From: Nitrososphaerota archaeon
GTDB lineage: Archaea; Thermoproteota; Nitrososphaeria; Nitrososphaerales; Nitrosopumilaceae
Assembly (NCBI GenBank): GCA_028867595.1
Contig: JAGWGB010000001.1
Location: 137,630-201,629 of the forward strand
DNA length: 64,000 bases
Direction: 5' to 3'
Shown here: positions 9,250 to 19,900 of the stretch, one piece after another
Layout: each line of letters opens with the position of its first letter
How positions within the stretch are numbered: the first letter of the stretch is position 1
Translations under genes and position numbers: made by a program
Notes under the pieces: generated by a model
What the model was told of the DNA's origin: nothing
The model's database searches: none
The model's input: the letters and a program-made list of their open reading frames with translations, nothing else

Positions 9250-9327
9250 ATCTTAAATTACTTTATCTGCATAAAAAAGATACACTTGAACAAGGCTTAA
9301 TAGTAGGACTTCAGCTTTTTATTTCGA

Positions 9328-9636
9328 ATGGCGGTAATCTGCAATACTTGCGGACTTCCCAACGATTTATGTGCCTGCGGTGAACTTGAGAAAGATCAAA
9401 CTCAGATCGTAGTTCGAATTGAAGAACGACGTTTTAAAAAAAAAGGTACCATGATTGAAGGGATCAATCCGAAAATGAATGATCTTGGAAGAGTGGTTAG
9501 AGAATTGAAAGCAAGGTATGCTTGCGGTGGCACAGTTAAAGATGGATATATCTTTCTACAAGGAGATCACAGAGACACAATCAAGGGAACACTAGTAAAA
9601 CTGGGATTTCCAGAAGCAAGCATTGAAGTTCATTGA
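9328..9636 (+). CDS. translation initiation factor aIF1 (SUI1 family)
   Basis: A 102-residue protein. A short N-terminal zinc-knuckle-like part (CNTCGLPNDLCACG) precedes the SUI1 fold, with the typical basic loop (EERRFKKKGTMIEGI), LKARYACGGTVKDG and the closing IQGDHRDTIKGTL-like segment (here LQGDHRDTIKGTL). aIF1 binds the 30S subunit near the P site and secures start codon fidelity, which matters in a genome with many TTG and GTG starts. The CPBP protease gene starts 7 nt after its stop, so they are probably cotranscribed. Confidence 0.95.
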   Translation: MAVICNTCGLPNDLCACGELEKDQTQIVVRIEERRFKKKGTMIEGINPKMNDLGRVVRELKARYACGGTVKDGYIFLQGDHRDTIKGTLVKLGFPEASIEVH

Positions 9637-9643
9637 ATGAAAT

Positions 9644-10645
9644 TTGCTGCACATAAACAAAGTAATCAGAGTTTTATCCATTCCTTATTCTGCATTTGTA
9701 TCAGTAATTTTTGGAATAATGATCTTAGCATTCCCAATAGGAATCTACCTTGTCTTCAATTCAGAAATTGGAAATAACATAAACTTTCAATATCCAGTAG
9801 ATGCATTCAATTTCTTTATTGCAGGCATAGGTTACAAAATTCCAATCGCATTTCAACTAGGAGATGCGTTCATAATTGCATGGTCAATTTATGCCATATT
9901 GTTTTCCATCTCATTTGCAGGCCCTCTTGGCAGCTTAACAAAAACATTGACCAACGTCATATCAGAAGGGTGGCATGAATTGAGGGAGAATGGACTTGTC
10001 AATGCAATAACATGGTTTTCCATACTGATACTTGCTTCAGTTGTAATCGATTTCATACAGCAAAGTTTTGGAATAAAGATAGAACCTCCTCAATCTCAGA
10101 ATGGGTTAATCCAATTTTTCCAGATTACAACATCCCCATTGACAGAAGAACTTGGCTTTAGAATATTCCTTATAGGAATACCGCTCTTTCTCATCTTCTC
10201 ACATCATGCATCATGGAAACTTTTCTTCAAATCGCTTTGGAGACCTGCAGCGTACCTACACATAACTGACTACAAAAAAACTATTGCAATAATAATTACA
10301 GTCGGCATATTCTTTGGTGCGTCACACATAATCTCTGGAACTCCATGGAGTCCTGGAAAAATTACTCAAGCAGCAGTAGCAGGAATCATAATAGGATGGG
10401 TCTATGTCAGATACGGATTTGGTCCTGCCGTATTGATTCACTGGGGGACAAACTATTTCATATATTCTTATTTGTTTTTCATATCAACATTGGGTCAAGC
10501 TCCATTAGCTTCTGAAATTTCAAATCCCTTTTCCGATACGCTTGAGCAATTATTGTTAATTACAGGCGCAATAGCTATTTCGATCAAAATTCTTTCATAC
10601 ATAAAAATAAAGCGAGAAAAACTCCAGCCTCCAACAGGGATTTAA
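9644..10645 (+). CDS. CPBP family intramembrane metalloprotease (CAAX protease/Abi type)
   Basis: A 333-residue membrane protein with about eight hydrophobic segments. The CPBP signatures are present: the EE...R motif (TEELGFRIFLIGIP, about 171-184), a downstream His (GASHIISG) and a final His in HWGTNYFIYS. In eukaryotes this family trims prenylated proteins; in prokaryotes the substrates are mostly unknown. The start is TTG at 9644, since no upstream ATG is in frame and the next ATG lies inside the first helix. It directly abuts cofC on the other strand: its stop is at 10643-10645 and the cofC stop begins at 10646. Confidence 0.85.
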   Translation: MLHINKVIRVLSIPYSAFVSVIFGIMILAFPIGIYLVFNSEIGNNINFQYPVDAFNFFIAGIGYKIPIAFQLGDAFIIAWSIYAILFSISFAGPLGSLTKTLTNVISEGWHELRENGLVNAITWFSILILASVVIDFIQQSFGIKIEPPQSQNGLIQFFQITTSPLTEELGFRIFLIGIPLFLIFSHHASWKLFFKSLWRPAAYLHITDYKKTIAIIITVGIFFGASHIISGTPWSPGKITQAAVAGIIIGWVYVRYGFGPAVLIHWGTNYFIYSYLFFISTLGQAPLASEISNPFSDTLEQLLLITGAIAISIKILSYIKIKREKLQPPTGI

Positions 10646-11281
10646 TCAGGCAAATACACTACTAAGAGACCTTGATACAGGTAGATCATAATTCATTATT
10701 AGATTCAGGTCAGATTGATCATCCACATCCAACATTATTCTCCTAATAAGTACGAGTGCAGGTTTTGCGTTTCTTTTCTCGGCAGTGGTCAAGTGTATTT
10801 TGTAGCTATCCTCATCATAATGAGTTTCCATGACGTCAACTGGCGTTCTGAACAATGCGTTTGTTCCATCAAATTTTCGCGATGGAACCACAAGCACACA
10901 TCTATTTTGAACCTTCATGTCCAACAATGCTTGAACATCTTCTGCTTGAATTAGTGGAATGTCTTGAGGAAAGACAATGGTAGAATCGAACCCGTCTTTC
11001 AACAGATAGTCATCAGCAAGTTTTACAGCATTATTGACTCCAAGTTCGTCATGATCATAGATCTCCAGCGCACCGAATTTTTTTCCAATTCCAAAAGCAT
11101 CATCATCCTTGCTTACAATCACAATCTTTTCAATAATTTCAGACTTTGAAAGAGCTTCCAATACAGACTCTAACATTATTCTGCAGACTTTTTCTGTTTT
11201 TTCAGAAGATATGTTAAGACGAGTTTTTGCCCTTGAAAATGTTTTTACGGGCACTATGGCACCAATTCTAGACTTATACAT
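10646..11281 (-). CDS. cofC: 2-phospho-L-lactate guanylyltransferase CofC
   Basis: A 211-residue nucleotidyltransferase. It activates 2-phospholactate (or phosphoenolpyruvate in some lineages) with GTP for coenzyme F420 assembly. The N-terminal Rossmann signature AIVPVKTFSRAKTRL is the CofC GTP-binding loop, and VFPQDIPLIQAEDVQALL is the family's metal and product site. Its ATG overlaps the 3' end of cofD by 8 nt (11274-11281), so cofD-cofC are one operon. The product of CofC is the direct substrate of CofD, and the radical SAM genes cofG/cofH lie at 29-32 kb. Confidence 0.92.
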   Translation of the reverse strand: MYKSRIGAIVPVKTFSRAKTRLNISSEKTEKVCRIMLESVLEALSKSEIIEKIVIVSKDDDAFGIGKKFGALEIYDHDELGVNNAVKLADDYLLKDGFDSTIVFPQDIPLIQAEDVQALLDMKVQNRCVLVVPSRKFDGTNALFRTPVDVMETHYDEDSYKIHLTTAEKRNAKPALVLIRRIMLDVDDQSDLNLIMNYDLPVSRSLSSVFA

Positions 11282-12194
11282 GCATTTGTTTTAAAATGAA
11301 AGATGCAAGTGCTTCTTCATCTTTCTTTTCTTTCATTTTTATTTTTGTTTCGTATACTTTCATGTCTAAATTCTCAATCTTTCTTGTATGCAATTTATCT
11401 GAAGAATCAATTATCATGTGTGATGCAACTTCAGAATACATCTTGGCAAGACCATAGACAGAAACTTCAATTCCTGCAGCTTCCAAATATTTCGCAGCAG
11501 GTCCGCTTATTGCAGCACTTCCTATAAGTGGACTTACAACAACAACTTTTTTCTTTGACTTGGCTAATTCTTTTCGAATTCCTTTAATTGATAATATTGG
11601 CCCAATGCTGGTAAGTGGATTGCCTGGTGCAATGACCACTAATTTTGAGTCATGAATGGCATTCACCGCAGCTGGATTTGCCCTTGCCTTGTCTGCCCCA
11701 AGGTATTTGATACCTTCAACTTTATCTTGTCCCTTGTATTTTACCCAAAATTCCTGCAAATGGAGTTCACCCTTGTTTGTTACAATCCTAGTCTCAACGC
11801 TATTATCTGTCACAGGAATTATTTTTGTGTCAACTGCAAATTTTTGACACAGCCATTCAGTAATATCAGATAGATTTTTTCCGTTCTTCAACATGTTAGT
11901 TCTCATCAGATGGATGGCGGCATCTCTATCACCTATTTTGAACCAAGTTTCTTCTCCAAGCATTTCCATCTGGCGTAAGAATCCAAATGTATCTTTCTTT
12001 ATCCCCCATCCCTTATCAGTGTCAAGAATATCTGCAAGTCCGTAAAGCATCGTGTCAATGTCAGGACAAATGTAAAGACCATACAGCCAATAATTATCAC
12101 CAACATTAGAAATTACAGACAGGTCACGTGTTTGTGAGGCTATTCCTCTGACAAGTTTTACAGAACCTGTCCCACCTGCAAGAATTGTTATCAT
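11274..12194 (-). CDS. cofD: 2-phospho-L-lactate transferase CofD
   Basis: A 306-residue enzyme that transfers the lactyl phosphate moiety from its GDP- or GPP-activated form to Fo, giving F420-0. The N-terminal MITILAGGTGSVKLVRG is the typical CofD nucleotide-binding loop. VGDNYWLYGLYICPDIDTMLY and VIAPGNPLTSIGPIL are further family motifs. Length is as expected. It is the first gene of the cofD-cofC operon and faces the surface protein gene at 12281 across an 86-nt divergent promoter region. CofE (glutamyl ligase) is not in the window. Confidence 0.95.
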   Translation of the reverse strand: MITILAGGTGSVKLVRGIASQTRDLSVISNVGDNYWLYGLYICPDIDTMLYGLADILDTDKGWGIKKDTFGFLRQMEMLGEETWFKIGDRDAAIHLMRTNMLKNGKNLSDITEWLCQKFAVDTKIIPVTDNSVETRIVTNKGELHLQEFWVKYKGQDKVEGIKYLGADKARANPAAVNAIHDSKLVVIAPGNPLTSIGPILSIKGIRKELAKSKKKVVVVSPLIGSAAISGPAAKYLEAAGIEVSVYGLAKMYSEVASHMIIDSSDKLHTRKIENLDMKVYETKIKMKEKKDEEALASFILKQMHV

Positions 12195-12280
12195 TTTTTC
12201 AGATCCCTGAAAGTTACTAAGATGCCAAACATATTACTCTTGCCAATAAAAATTCAAAAAGTCATTTCCTGTAAAAAATA

Positions 12281-13534
12281 ATGCTAAGATTTATTAGCGA
12301 CTCAGAGAGTACTCGGAACGTGACTAGGAGACTCATAGTGGCCTCAGTGATAACAGGCTTGTTACTTTTTGGTACAGTTTCTCCAAGTTTTGCAACAGTT
12401 AATTTTAGTGCCACTCTACCTATGGCAGGCAATCCAATTAATCCTACCTATGATTTTGAAAAAAGTTTCTACATCAATTATCCAGCAGGAAGTAAACTGC
12501 AGAATATACTTCAGAACAAAAATGAAACCATAGTATTTTCTGATAATTCAACTAGTGATCCTGCACTTAAAACATTCATGCAGCAAATTAACACAGACAT
12601 AATTACAAATGAACACAGTACTGCTGTCATTACCGATTTAGTAGTCAATTATCAATTACTCATAAATGGTTATTCAGATCATGCATCTTTTGACTATAAA
12701 GTAGTGCTTACTCCAACAATTACTGGATATGTCTTGAACAAAGCCAGTGGTGACATACCTCAAACATTTGATGCATCATGGATGGCATTTAATGCCAGTT
12801 CCCCAGTCACCATAACTACAAGTCAGTATGGACCAATAGAGATTAACTACCCAATAGATGCAATCCAGAGTCAAGTACCAGATCTTTACAATGCACTCAA
12901 GGGCACAGATGCATTCAATGTCTTCAAAGCTCATAACTTACTTGATGCTACAGGACTATTCAGTCAACAGCCAGTAGACAAGTGGGATGCGCTCTTTGAT
13001 CCAGCATACACATTAACCGAGACAGCAGGATATGGATACCAAGGACAAAAAATTGCAGTTACCACATTTTCTTCAGGTCTTAGCAATGCATTCTCAGGAA
13101 CATTACATGTAAACAACATTGATGAAGACTTTACAGGCTCTGACGGTGTCAAATATCACATCTCCACAAAAGAACAGGCAAATGCAGGCACTATCAATAT
13201 AGAGGGACATGCAAATCCAAACAAAGTCCAAGGCGGATGGACGTTTGGGTCTACTGCCCAAGCTTCATCAACTTCAGGTACTACCACAGCAGGCGGAACC
13301 TCAACAATGATGGTATATGGCATGGCAGGATTTGCAGGAGTAATAGCAGTAGTAATATTCATCTGGAGCAACAAAAAAATGAAACAGACAATCACTGAAA
13401 TTGATACAGGTCCTGTAGAGTATGAAGAAAGAAAACACTGGGCAGACAAATTTGACGGAGAATCAAGCGGAGCAACAAGCTCAGGCAACCAACCAAGTAG
13501 CCCAGATGACAAGACAAAAAGATCAGCAATATAA
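12281..13534 (+). CDS. exported membrane-anchored protein of unknown function
   Basis: A 417-residue protein. An N-terminal signal or anchor segment (about 21-39, LIVASVITGLLLFGTVSP) ends at a probable cleavage site, SFA-TV. A long Thr/Ser/Asn-rich extracytoplasmic domain follows, and a C-terminal helix (about 345-363, YGMAGFAGVIAVVIFIWS) leads to a charged cytoplasmic tail. A Ser/Thr/Gly linker (SSTSGTTTAGGTST) precedes the anchor, as in glycosylated S-layer-associated proteins. I do not recognise the external domain. RNase P RNA ends 5 nt downstream on the opposite strand. Confidence 0.75.
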   Translation: MLRFISDSESTRNVTRRLIVASVITGLLLFGTVSPSFATVNFSATLPMAGNPINPTYDFEKSFYINYPAGSKLQNILQNKNETIVFSDNSTSDPALKTFMQQINTDIITNEHSTAVITDLVVNYQLLINGYSDHASFDYKVVLTPTITGYVLNKASGDIPQTFDASWMAFNASSPVTITTSQYGPIEINYPIDAIQSQVPDLYNALKGTDAFNVFKAHNLLDATGLFSQQPVDKWDALFDPAYTLTETAGYGYQGQKIAVTTFSSGLSNAFSGTLHVNNIDEDFTGSDGVKYHISTKEQANAGTINIEGHANPNKVQGGWTFGSTAQASSTSGTTTAGGTSTMMVYGMAGFAGVIAVVIFIWSNKKMKQTITEIDTGPVEYEERKHWADKFDGESSGATSSGNQPSSPDDKTKRSAI

Positions 13535-13538
13535 AAAA

Positions 13539-13855
13539 AATCACCCTATCAAATCAAGTGCGTGCCAGCAGTAACCCTCCTTCTGTTTTACGAGATTTCG
13601 CTATGCGGCCTACCTAAACAAAGTGCAGCGCTTACAGTTTGATTTGGCCTTTCTCCAAGTGGTGCAGACTTTTCATTCCTTGCTGGAAACCTCAGGCATA
13701 ACCATCACAGTACATTCCAGATCAGATAGTTTCTGTTCTGCTGCCAATCATCTCTGACTATCCGTCGCCGGATCACTTGCTGCATGGAGGGAGGAGTTTC
13801 CTCTGCCGTAGCAGCGCCTCATTCACTGGCTCGCACCTTTCAAAGTAGGGTGATT
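13539..13855 (-). ncRNA. rnpB: RNase P RNA
   Basis: This protein-free stretch carries an archaeal RNase P RNA on the minus strand. The ends pair as helix P1: AATCACCCTA at the 5' end (complement of 13846-13855) with TAGGGTGATT at the 3' end (complement of 13539-13548), a perfect 10-bp match. Conserved-region I appears as GAGGAAACTCC, the central region as AGAACAGAAAC, and the 3' conserved region as AAACAGAAGGAGGGTTACTG. The length, about 317 nt, suits archaeal type A RNAs. It processes the 5' ends of tRNAs together with Pop5, Rpp30 and partners. Assigned from motifs and P1 pairing; the internal helices were not folded by program. Confidence 0.87.
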
Positions 13856-13876
13856 CTATTTTAGCATTATCAATAA

Positions 13877-16207
13877 TTACATTTTTGGAGTAAAATAGTC
13901 CTCGTGAGGAGTAGTTCCTCTTCGTGATTTGACAAGTCCGTATACCATGTGATATACTTTGTAAACAAAACGATTTTCTCTAAGTCTAGGAGCAATCATA
14001 TTCCAAAAGTACCTAGCGCGTATATTAGAAAATCGTGAATCACGCACTACGAAAACACTGTATTTGGATTTTTCAACAATTGCTATTGTTTTTGGACTAA
14101 ATGCTTGTTCAGGCTGATTTCCAGCACCAACTATCACTATTTCAGGATCTTGATTTAGATTTTGTAATAGATCCTTTGTCACGTCCACACTTGTCGGATA
14201 GATTCTTTCAACAGGGATTTTTTTCAGATCAAGATCAAACATCTTCTCATTTATTCTGCTTAAGATGTCACGTTCTTCCTCAGGAGATTCAACTACGCCC
14301 CTTACTATTCGAATCTTACTATCCAATGATGTTGAGAAAGAATTTGCTATTTCAATACCAAGATCAGAGTGTCTTCCTTTATCATAAGCAACAACTACAC
14401 GTGAAAGTTCTTTTTCAAATTCTTTTTTAATACTAACTCCAATAATATCACAAGTCGTAAGAGACAACAATTTTCTATTATTCTTGAGATCATAGAAATC
14501 CATTACAAGAAGGTTTATGCCCTGTTCTTCAGCAGTAGCAAGAATTGCCTCTGTTGTATCATGTGATAGTCTTACAAGATATCTATATTCTGAAAAGCCT
14601 GGCCTTTTTTTGAGATCATCAAAGGATTTCATAACAGGTTCTGCAAATCCGTGTGCCATAGAGAGCGGTATCTGTATTGGGATTGTCGCCACATTCAACA
14701 AAGATATTTCACCATCTTTTGATTTTGCAATGGCTGAAGCAATTGTTACAAGTTTTTCAATAGTTTTTTTATTGAATACCACCATAATGCGATAATCTTT
14801 TCTTTGTTGTGGACCTATGTTTGCGACAAGAGGGGCGTAGTGTTCTATCTCTTTTTTGGCTATGTACAATTTGTAGATTGAAAATCCTATCAATATCCAA
14901 ACAATCGCAATTACCCAGCTTAGCGGATTATATATCAAAAGGAATATTGCAAGACCTGCTTTGGCAAATATCCCTATTATTGGCATGAGAGGAAACACAG
15001 GAATTTTGAATCCATAGTCAAGTTTGTGCCCGTAAAGTCGCCTAATGTTAATTCCTGCCCAGTTAACTTGGGTAAAAAGAAACAGAAACATGACACCTGC
15101 GACAAGTGCAATTTGTTCAAGAGGCAGCCAAGTAGCCATAACCAACATGATGAATCCGGATGCAATGATTGCAAAATGCGGGGTATGAAATTTCGGATGG
15201 ATGGAACTAAAAATATAGGGCAGATTATATTGCCTGCCCATAGCAAATGAAACTCTACTTGAAGAAAACGTAGTTGCGCTTAATGCGGCTATACTTGATA
15301 CGAGTCCTCCTACAAAGACCAAAATTGTTCCATAAGGTATCAGATATTGTGCCGCTTTTCCAATTCCCAGATCTTGATAACCTCCAATGTATTTCCACAC
15401 TTCATCACCTAACACAGAAGGTCTAAGTCCACCAACAAAAACAAACGTGAATATAATATAGAGTGCTGTTACTACTCCAAGCGCAATGAAAATTGCTTTT
15501 GGAATATTCTTTTTTGGATTTTTTACTTCTTCTCCTGCCTGTACAATTATTTCGTATCCTTCAAATGCAATGTAGGTTATGCCCATTGCTAAAATAAATC
15601 CAGTTATTCCCTTTGGAACAAAATTATGAAAGTTTTCTGCCCAATTATGGTTAACAAACCCTAGTGCAAATAGACCTGATGCTATGAGAACTACAATTAT
15701 TGCAAGCTGTAAAATTGTAAGTCCGTTTCCTACTCTTCCAGTAAGCGATACACCACGATAATTTACATATGTGAATATCACTATAGAGCATACCGCAATT
15801 ATCTTTCCCAGAGGAATTCCGCCGTATTCAGGTGCAACACCTAAGCTGGTGAGAAGGCTGCCAAAAAAATCTCCGATAGAAACAGCATACAAGCTTCCTG
15901 CAATCATGTGAGCAAACCAAGCAATCCATCCGCTGATGAATGCATTTGGCCTAGGAAGACCTTCCTTTACCCATCTATATCCTCCTCCTGCTTCTGGAAA
16001 AGCAGAACCCAGTTCGGCGTATGTGAGTGCGGTAAAAAAGCTCACGATTCCGCTTATTGCAAATACAATGACAAGAGACGGTCCTGACTCATTCATAGCT
16101 GGTCCAACAAGATTGAAGATGGCACCGCCTATCATAGCAGCAATTCCAATCATGGTAATATCCAACAAAGAGAGACTACGAACTAGCCCTGAATGTTCAG
16201 TTGTCAT
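13877..16207 (-). CDS. APC-family amino acid permease fused to two universal stress protein domains
   Basis: A 776-residue protein. Residues 1-450 form a 12-helix APC permease, with GIAAMIGGAIFNLVGPA in helix 1, the usual substrate-binding motif, and FPEAGGGYRWVKEG in the helix 2-3 loop. Residues 470-620 and 620-740 look like two USP/UspA-type modules: VVFNKKTIEKLVTIASAIAKSKDGEISLL and VVAYDKGRHSDLGIEIANSF open them, and VGAGNQPEQAFSP is a degenerate nucleotide loop. USP domains on permeases probably sense ATP or energy state and gate uptake; the substrate is unknown. The gene ends 22 nt before the RNase P RNA start, so rnpB must have its promoter inside this gene's 3' end or be cotranscribed. 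Confidence 0.87.
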   Translation of the reverse strand: MTTEHSGLVRSLSLLDITMIGIAAMIGGAIFNLVGPAMNESGPSLVIVFAISGIVSFFTALTYAELGSAFPEAGGGYRWVKEGLPRPNAFISGWIAWFAHMIAGSLYAVSIGDFFGSLLTSLGVAPEYGGIPLGKIIAVCSIVIFTYVNYRGVSLTGRVGNGLTILQLAIIVVLIASGLFALGFVNHNWAENFHNFVPKGITGFILAMGITYIAFEGYEIIVQAGEEVKNPKKNIPKAIFIALGVVTALYIIFTFVFVGGLRPSVLGDEVWKYIGGYQDLGIGKAAQYLIPYGTILVFVGGLVSSIAALSATTFSSSRVSFAMGRQYNLPYIFSSIHPKFHTPHFAIIASGFIMLVMATWLPLEQIALVAGVMFLFLFTQVNWAGINIRRLYGHKLDYGFKIPVFPLMPIIGIFAKAGLAIFLLIYNPLSWVIAIVWILIGFSIYKLYIAKKEIEHYAPLVANIGPQQRKDYRIMVVFNKKTIEKLVTIASAIAKSKDGEISLLNVATIPIQIPLSMAHGFAEPVMKSFDDLKKRPGFSEYRYLVRLSHDTTEAILATAEEQGINLLVMDFYDLKNNRKLLSLTTCDIIGVSIKKEFEKELSRVVVAYDKGRHSDLGIEIANSFSTSLDSKIRIVRGVVESPEEERDILSRINEKMFDLDLKKIPVERIYPTSVDVTKDLLQNLNQDPEIVIVGAGNQPEQAFSPKTIAIVEKSKYSVFVVRDSRFSNIRARYFWNMIAPRLRENRFVYKVYHMVYGLVKSRRGTTPHEDYFTPKM

Positions 16208-16343
16208 GCAAACCTATCCGTGTGGAAAAAACGCTCGCATAAATCTCTACCCGTGAACACCTAGTCATGAATGTGTCAGTTGGATCTCAAAACGAGGAAC
16301 GGTTTGATCGTGTTATTTTACGGTAAAGTAAGGGTATCTAGTC

Positions 16344-16844
16344 TTAGAAGACAGGCATAATGCCATAATCATGAGATATTTCAGATATGTTTTCTTCAGT
16401 TTCAGCACTAGAGTAGTCTTTTAGAAGATCTTGGTTGAGCTCGAAAAACGTATGACCCCATTTGAACTTGTTCAATATCTCTTGAGCTTGGTCATCAAGG
16501 CCCATGATAAAAAGCGTAGCTGCAATAGACTCGGCAGTTGTAAGCTTCCCAATCTTTGCGTAATTTACTGGGTTTCCGGCAAGTAATGGAGGCAGCTTGC
16601 GAGAAAACCCCAAGAAATTTCTGGCAAATACCTTTTGTGCCAATTCCCAAGAACAATCAACAGCAGTGATAGAATCAACAAGATCTTTGTCCTTTTTCAA
16701 CACTGTTTTTTCAGCAAAAGGGTGTAGAACCACTGTCGCGTGTATTGTTTTTCGCACTTGTGTTGCTAGCCCGAACTTGATCAGTTTTGCGGCGGTACAT
16801 TTTGTCGGATCATCCTGTTTCAGCATGAAGACTTGAACTTTCAC
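16344..16844 (-). CDS. tsr3: Tsr3, 16S rRNA aminocarboxypropyltransferase
   Basis: A 166-residue SPOUT-like enzyme. It transfers the aminocarboxypropyl group of SAM to a modified uridine in helix 31 of small-subunit rRNA, a late ribosome maturation step. The family motifs are intact: the N-terminal HPFAEKTVLKKDKDL, TAVDCSWE, RKLPPLLAGNPVNY, KLTTAESIAATLFIMG and KWGHTFFELNQDLLKDY. Length and motif order match archaeal DUF367/Tsr3. It stands alone between the permease and the large surface protein, all on the minus strand. Confidence 0.93.
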   Translation of the reverse strand: MKVQVFMLKQDDPTKCTAAKLIKFGLATQVRKTIHATVVLHPFAEKTVLKKDKDLVDSITAVDCSWELAQKVFARNFLGFSRKLPPLLAGNPVNYAKIGKLTTAESIAATLFIMGLDDQAQEILNKFKWGHTFFELNQDLLKDYSSAETEENISEISHDYGIMPVF

Positions 16845-16905
16845 AGTATCACTACGTTTAGAGAGGAATAAATTGCATGTTATTTGGATCCGGTTTAATC
16901 AAGCA

Positions 16906-19900
16906 TTATTTTGTGACATAAGTCACTTGATAGTAGAATCTAGACACTTGGTTGTTCTTGATTATATCCACATGCCACTGACCAATTGCAATAGAATCAT
17001 TTGCATTAGTTGGCAGTATACTAAATTGCTGGATTCTTTGATTTACTCCTGAATATCCCACTAAATAGCTCTCATTTCCTACATTTACATTCTTGTAACT
17101 TGAGCTTGATTGAAATGTAGACTGCGATATACTGCAGTCTGCGGTAGAACCAATTACGCATGTGCCATCAGGGGACATTATCTTCATGCTCACAGAGTTT
17201 TCATCTCCTGGATTTACACGTAATAATCCATCTATCTCTCGCGGATAATATGTCTGGTTGTTCGTATTCTTTTCGTTCAAGTTTACCGTGACAAGTGAAT
17301 CAGATATCATACCTTCTTTATCTACAATCGTTGATGGAGCAAAGATTTGATGTGTAGGTCCTACACTTGTAGGAATAATGGTTAATTCATGTACAGTTTG
17401 CGTTGCATTTACAGATGTCACCTGTGTAGCATTACTCTGAGTGACATTTCCTTCTTGAGGTATAGTTTCTACAGGTAGTTGTTTGACCACTTGATAATAT
17501 ACGTTAAAGTTTCCAAATGGTACTTGAGCTATTACAGTGTAATTTCCAACAGAGGTAGACTGTGGAATGGCATAATCATAGCTAAAGGATCCATACTGAT
17601 CGAAACGTGCAGTAGCATGTTGCAGCGTATAGCCTTTCTGGGACATAACTTGTCCTTCGTTTATTACAGTATCATTTGCAAGTCCGAATGTAAGATAAGC
17701 GTTATCAACCGATATGATGTAACTTGTTCTTCCAGTAATCAAGACAGTTTGTCCAGGAAGATATTGCTTATGATCTGTAATCATAAAGAGTTGGAGTTGT
17801 CCTGAGCTAATAGTATACGGATTTGTCACTTGAAAAGTTGATTGAGTATTGTATGTAAGGTACTGAGCATAAATCCTATAGTTTCCTGCAGGCCAGATTC
17901 CAGGCTGCAATGGCATTGACGTATGGAATTGCCCTCCTTGGTTTAGCGTGGCTGTATACCTATCAATTTCTTGTCCAGTCTGTGTATAAATTGAGATCTG
18001 GACCTGACTGTTGGAACTTTGCGCTGCAATATTTGACTGCGGCAATGCTTGCCCTGATATGTTTACCACATCACTATTGAGATAACTTGCCTTGTCAGTT
18101 TCAACAGTAAATGGAGAGATTGTAGTTTGATTTTGTGGGTTTTGAGATACTTGGAAGAACAATTGCATGTTTCCATAATCTGAGGTAATAGTCATTGCAT
18201 AAATTCCATATAGATTAGTTTGTGAAGTGGCGTTAAATGACGATGCCCTGTTAGTGTTGAATGTAGAGACGGTGTTAAACGCTGCTTGTGTAGGAATTGT
18301 CCAGTCCCACGAGAAAAGCCCGTTATTCAGCGGCAGAATAGCAGTAATTAGACTCCCGTCTGGTTTTAAGAGTGTCACTGTATGTATCGAAGTTCCCGCA
18401 GAGCTTGACAATTTTCCTGTAAGATGCACTGTTTCTCCAATTCCATATACCTGCTTGTCAAGACTTGCTACAATAGGTCCCTGGTTACCAGTACTAAGTG
18501 GATTATACACTGAGAATGTGGTGGATGCTTTCAAATTTCCATATGAAGCTTTTAAGGTATACATGCCTTCTGTGAACATGTTAGGAGTAATGGACTGTTT
18601 AACAAGATAATTCCCGCTAGCATCAGGGTATGCAAAGAAGGTCAGTGGCGTTGACTGGCTAATAGCAGAACCGCTGATAAAGGTAGTTTGAGAATATAAC
18701 TGTCCTCCTGTAGAATTGAAAACTGAGATTTGAATTTGCGAGCCTTGAATCATCATGTTTGCTTGGATCTGCCCTGAAATAACAATTGGATCTCCATATG
18801 CATATAGAATCTTGTCAGTGACCATTGTAAAGGGTCCTGTTTGTGTAGTTGGCTGATAAGTATTCGGGTTTTGAACAACCACGAAATCAGCTTCAGATTT
18901 TGCAGACAATGATGATATTATGGCTCTATAATTTCCAAGTCGGACAGAATCACTCGGGATTGTAAAGTCATAAGTAAAGGTATTGTCAGACTTGACATTA
19001 ACAAATGTTTTAATGTCAAGAGTTTGTGGCACTGTTCCTCGTATTGTGGCTGCTGCAGAGGATTGCACTATTTCCAAGGTGGGAGAAAGTCCAGAATTCT
19101 GCAGACCAGATAGTTGAGTGCTTCCACTTATGTGTACGGTATCTCCAAGTCCATACGCTTGTTTATCAGTCGATATTACTAATGGAGCAGTTTGTGTTTG
19201 TTGAGATGCCAGTGTAAATGAAGTCGTGGCTTTTGCTGTATCATAGGTAGCAGTGATAGTATACTTTCCAAAAATTGGATTTATGTTATTTATTATAATT
19301 CCAGATGCACTGGAATGCGATTGATATGGACTGTATGTTGTAAAATGACCCTGAGAGTCAGGATAGAGATTTCCCTGATATATCATGCTACCATTTGGTT
19401 CATAGACTTTGTAGACTACGGGGGTCAGAGGAATAACCTGAGAAACGTTTCCGTTAAGTGTAATGGGTTGCAATATAGTGTAAATCGATTGATCTGTAGA
19501 TATCGACATTATGGGTGCAGCAGTTTGTGTAGGCGGAACAAATGCAGTAGCACCAAGCATGAAACTGGTTGACGCCTTAACTGTTCCATATGATGCAGAA
19601 ATGGTGTAGTTTCCCTCTGGAAATCCTGTGACTTGGCTAGTTTTCATTGAAGTGCTAAATTTCAGGTTATTGTCAGGATACATGGTGAACGTTTTCTGAA
19701 AGCCGGCAGGTCCTGACACCAGTAAATTAATAGATAACGGATAACCTAAAACGGGATCGTTTAGAAATTTTGAGACGGTGCCGCTTATTGTTACAGTGTC
19801 ACCAAAAATGTAACTTTGTTTATCTGCTTCAACAGTCATTGTATTGGCAGAAGATACAGTTGTAGTAGCAAGCTGTCCATTAGATGATCCAGGTGTAGCT

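Noticed and set aside
16267-16326. 19-codon plus-strand frame
   Set aside because: Too short, no pattern, probably chance.
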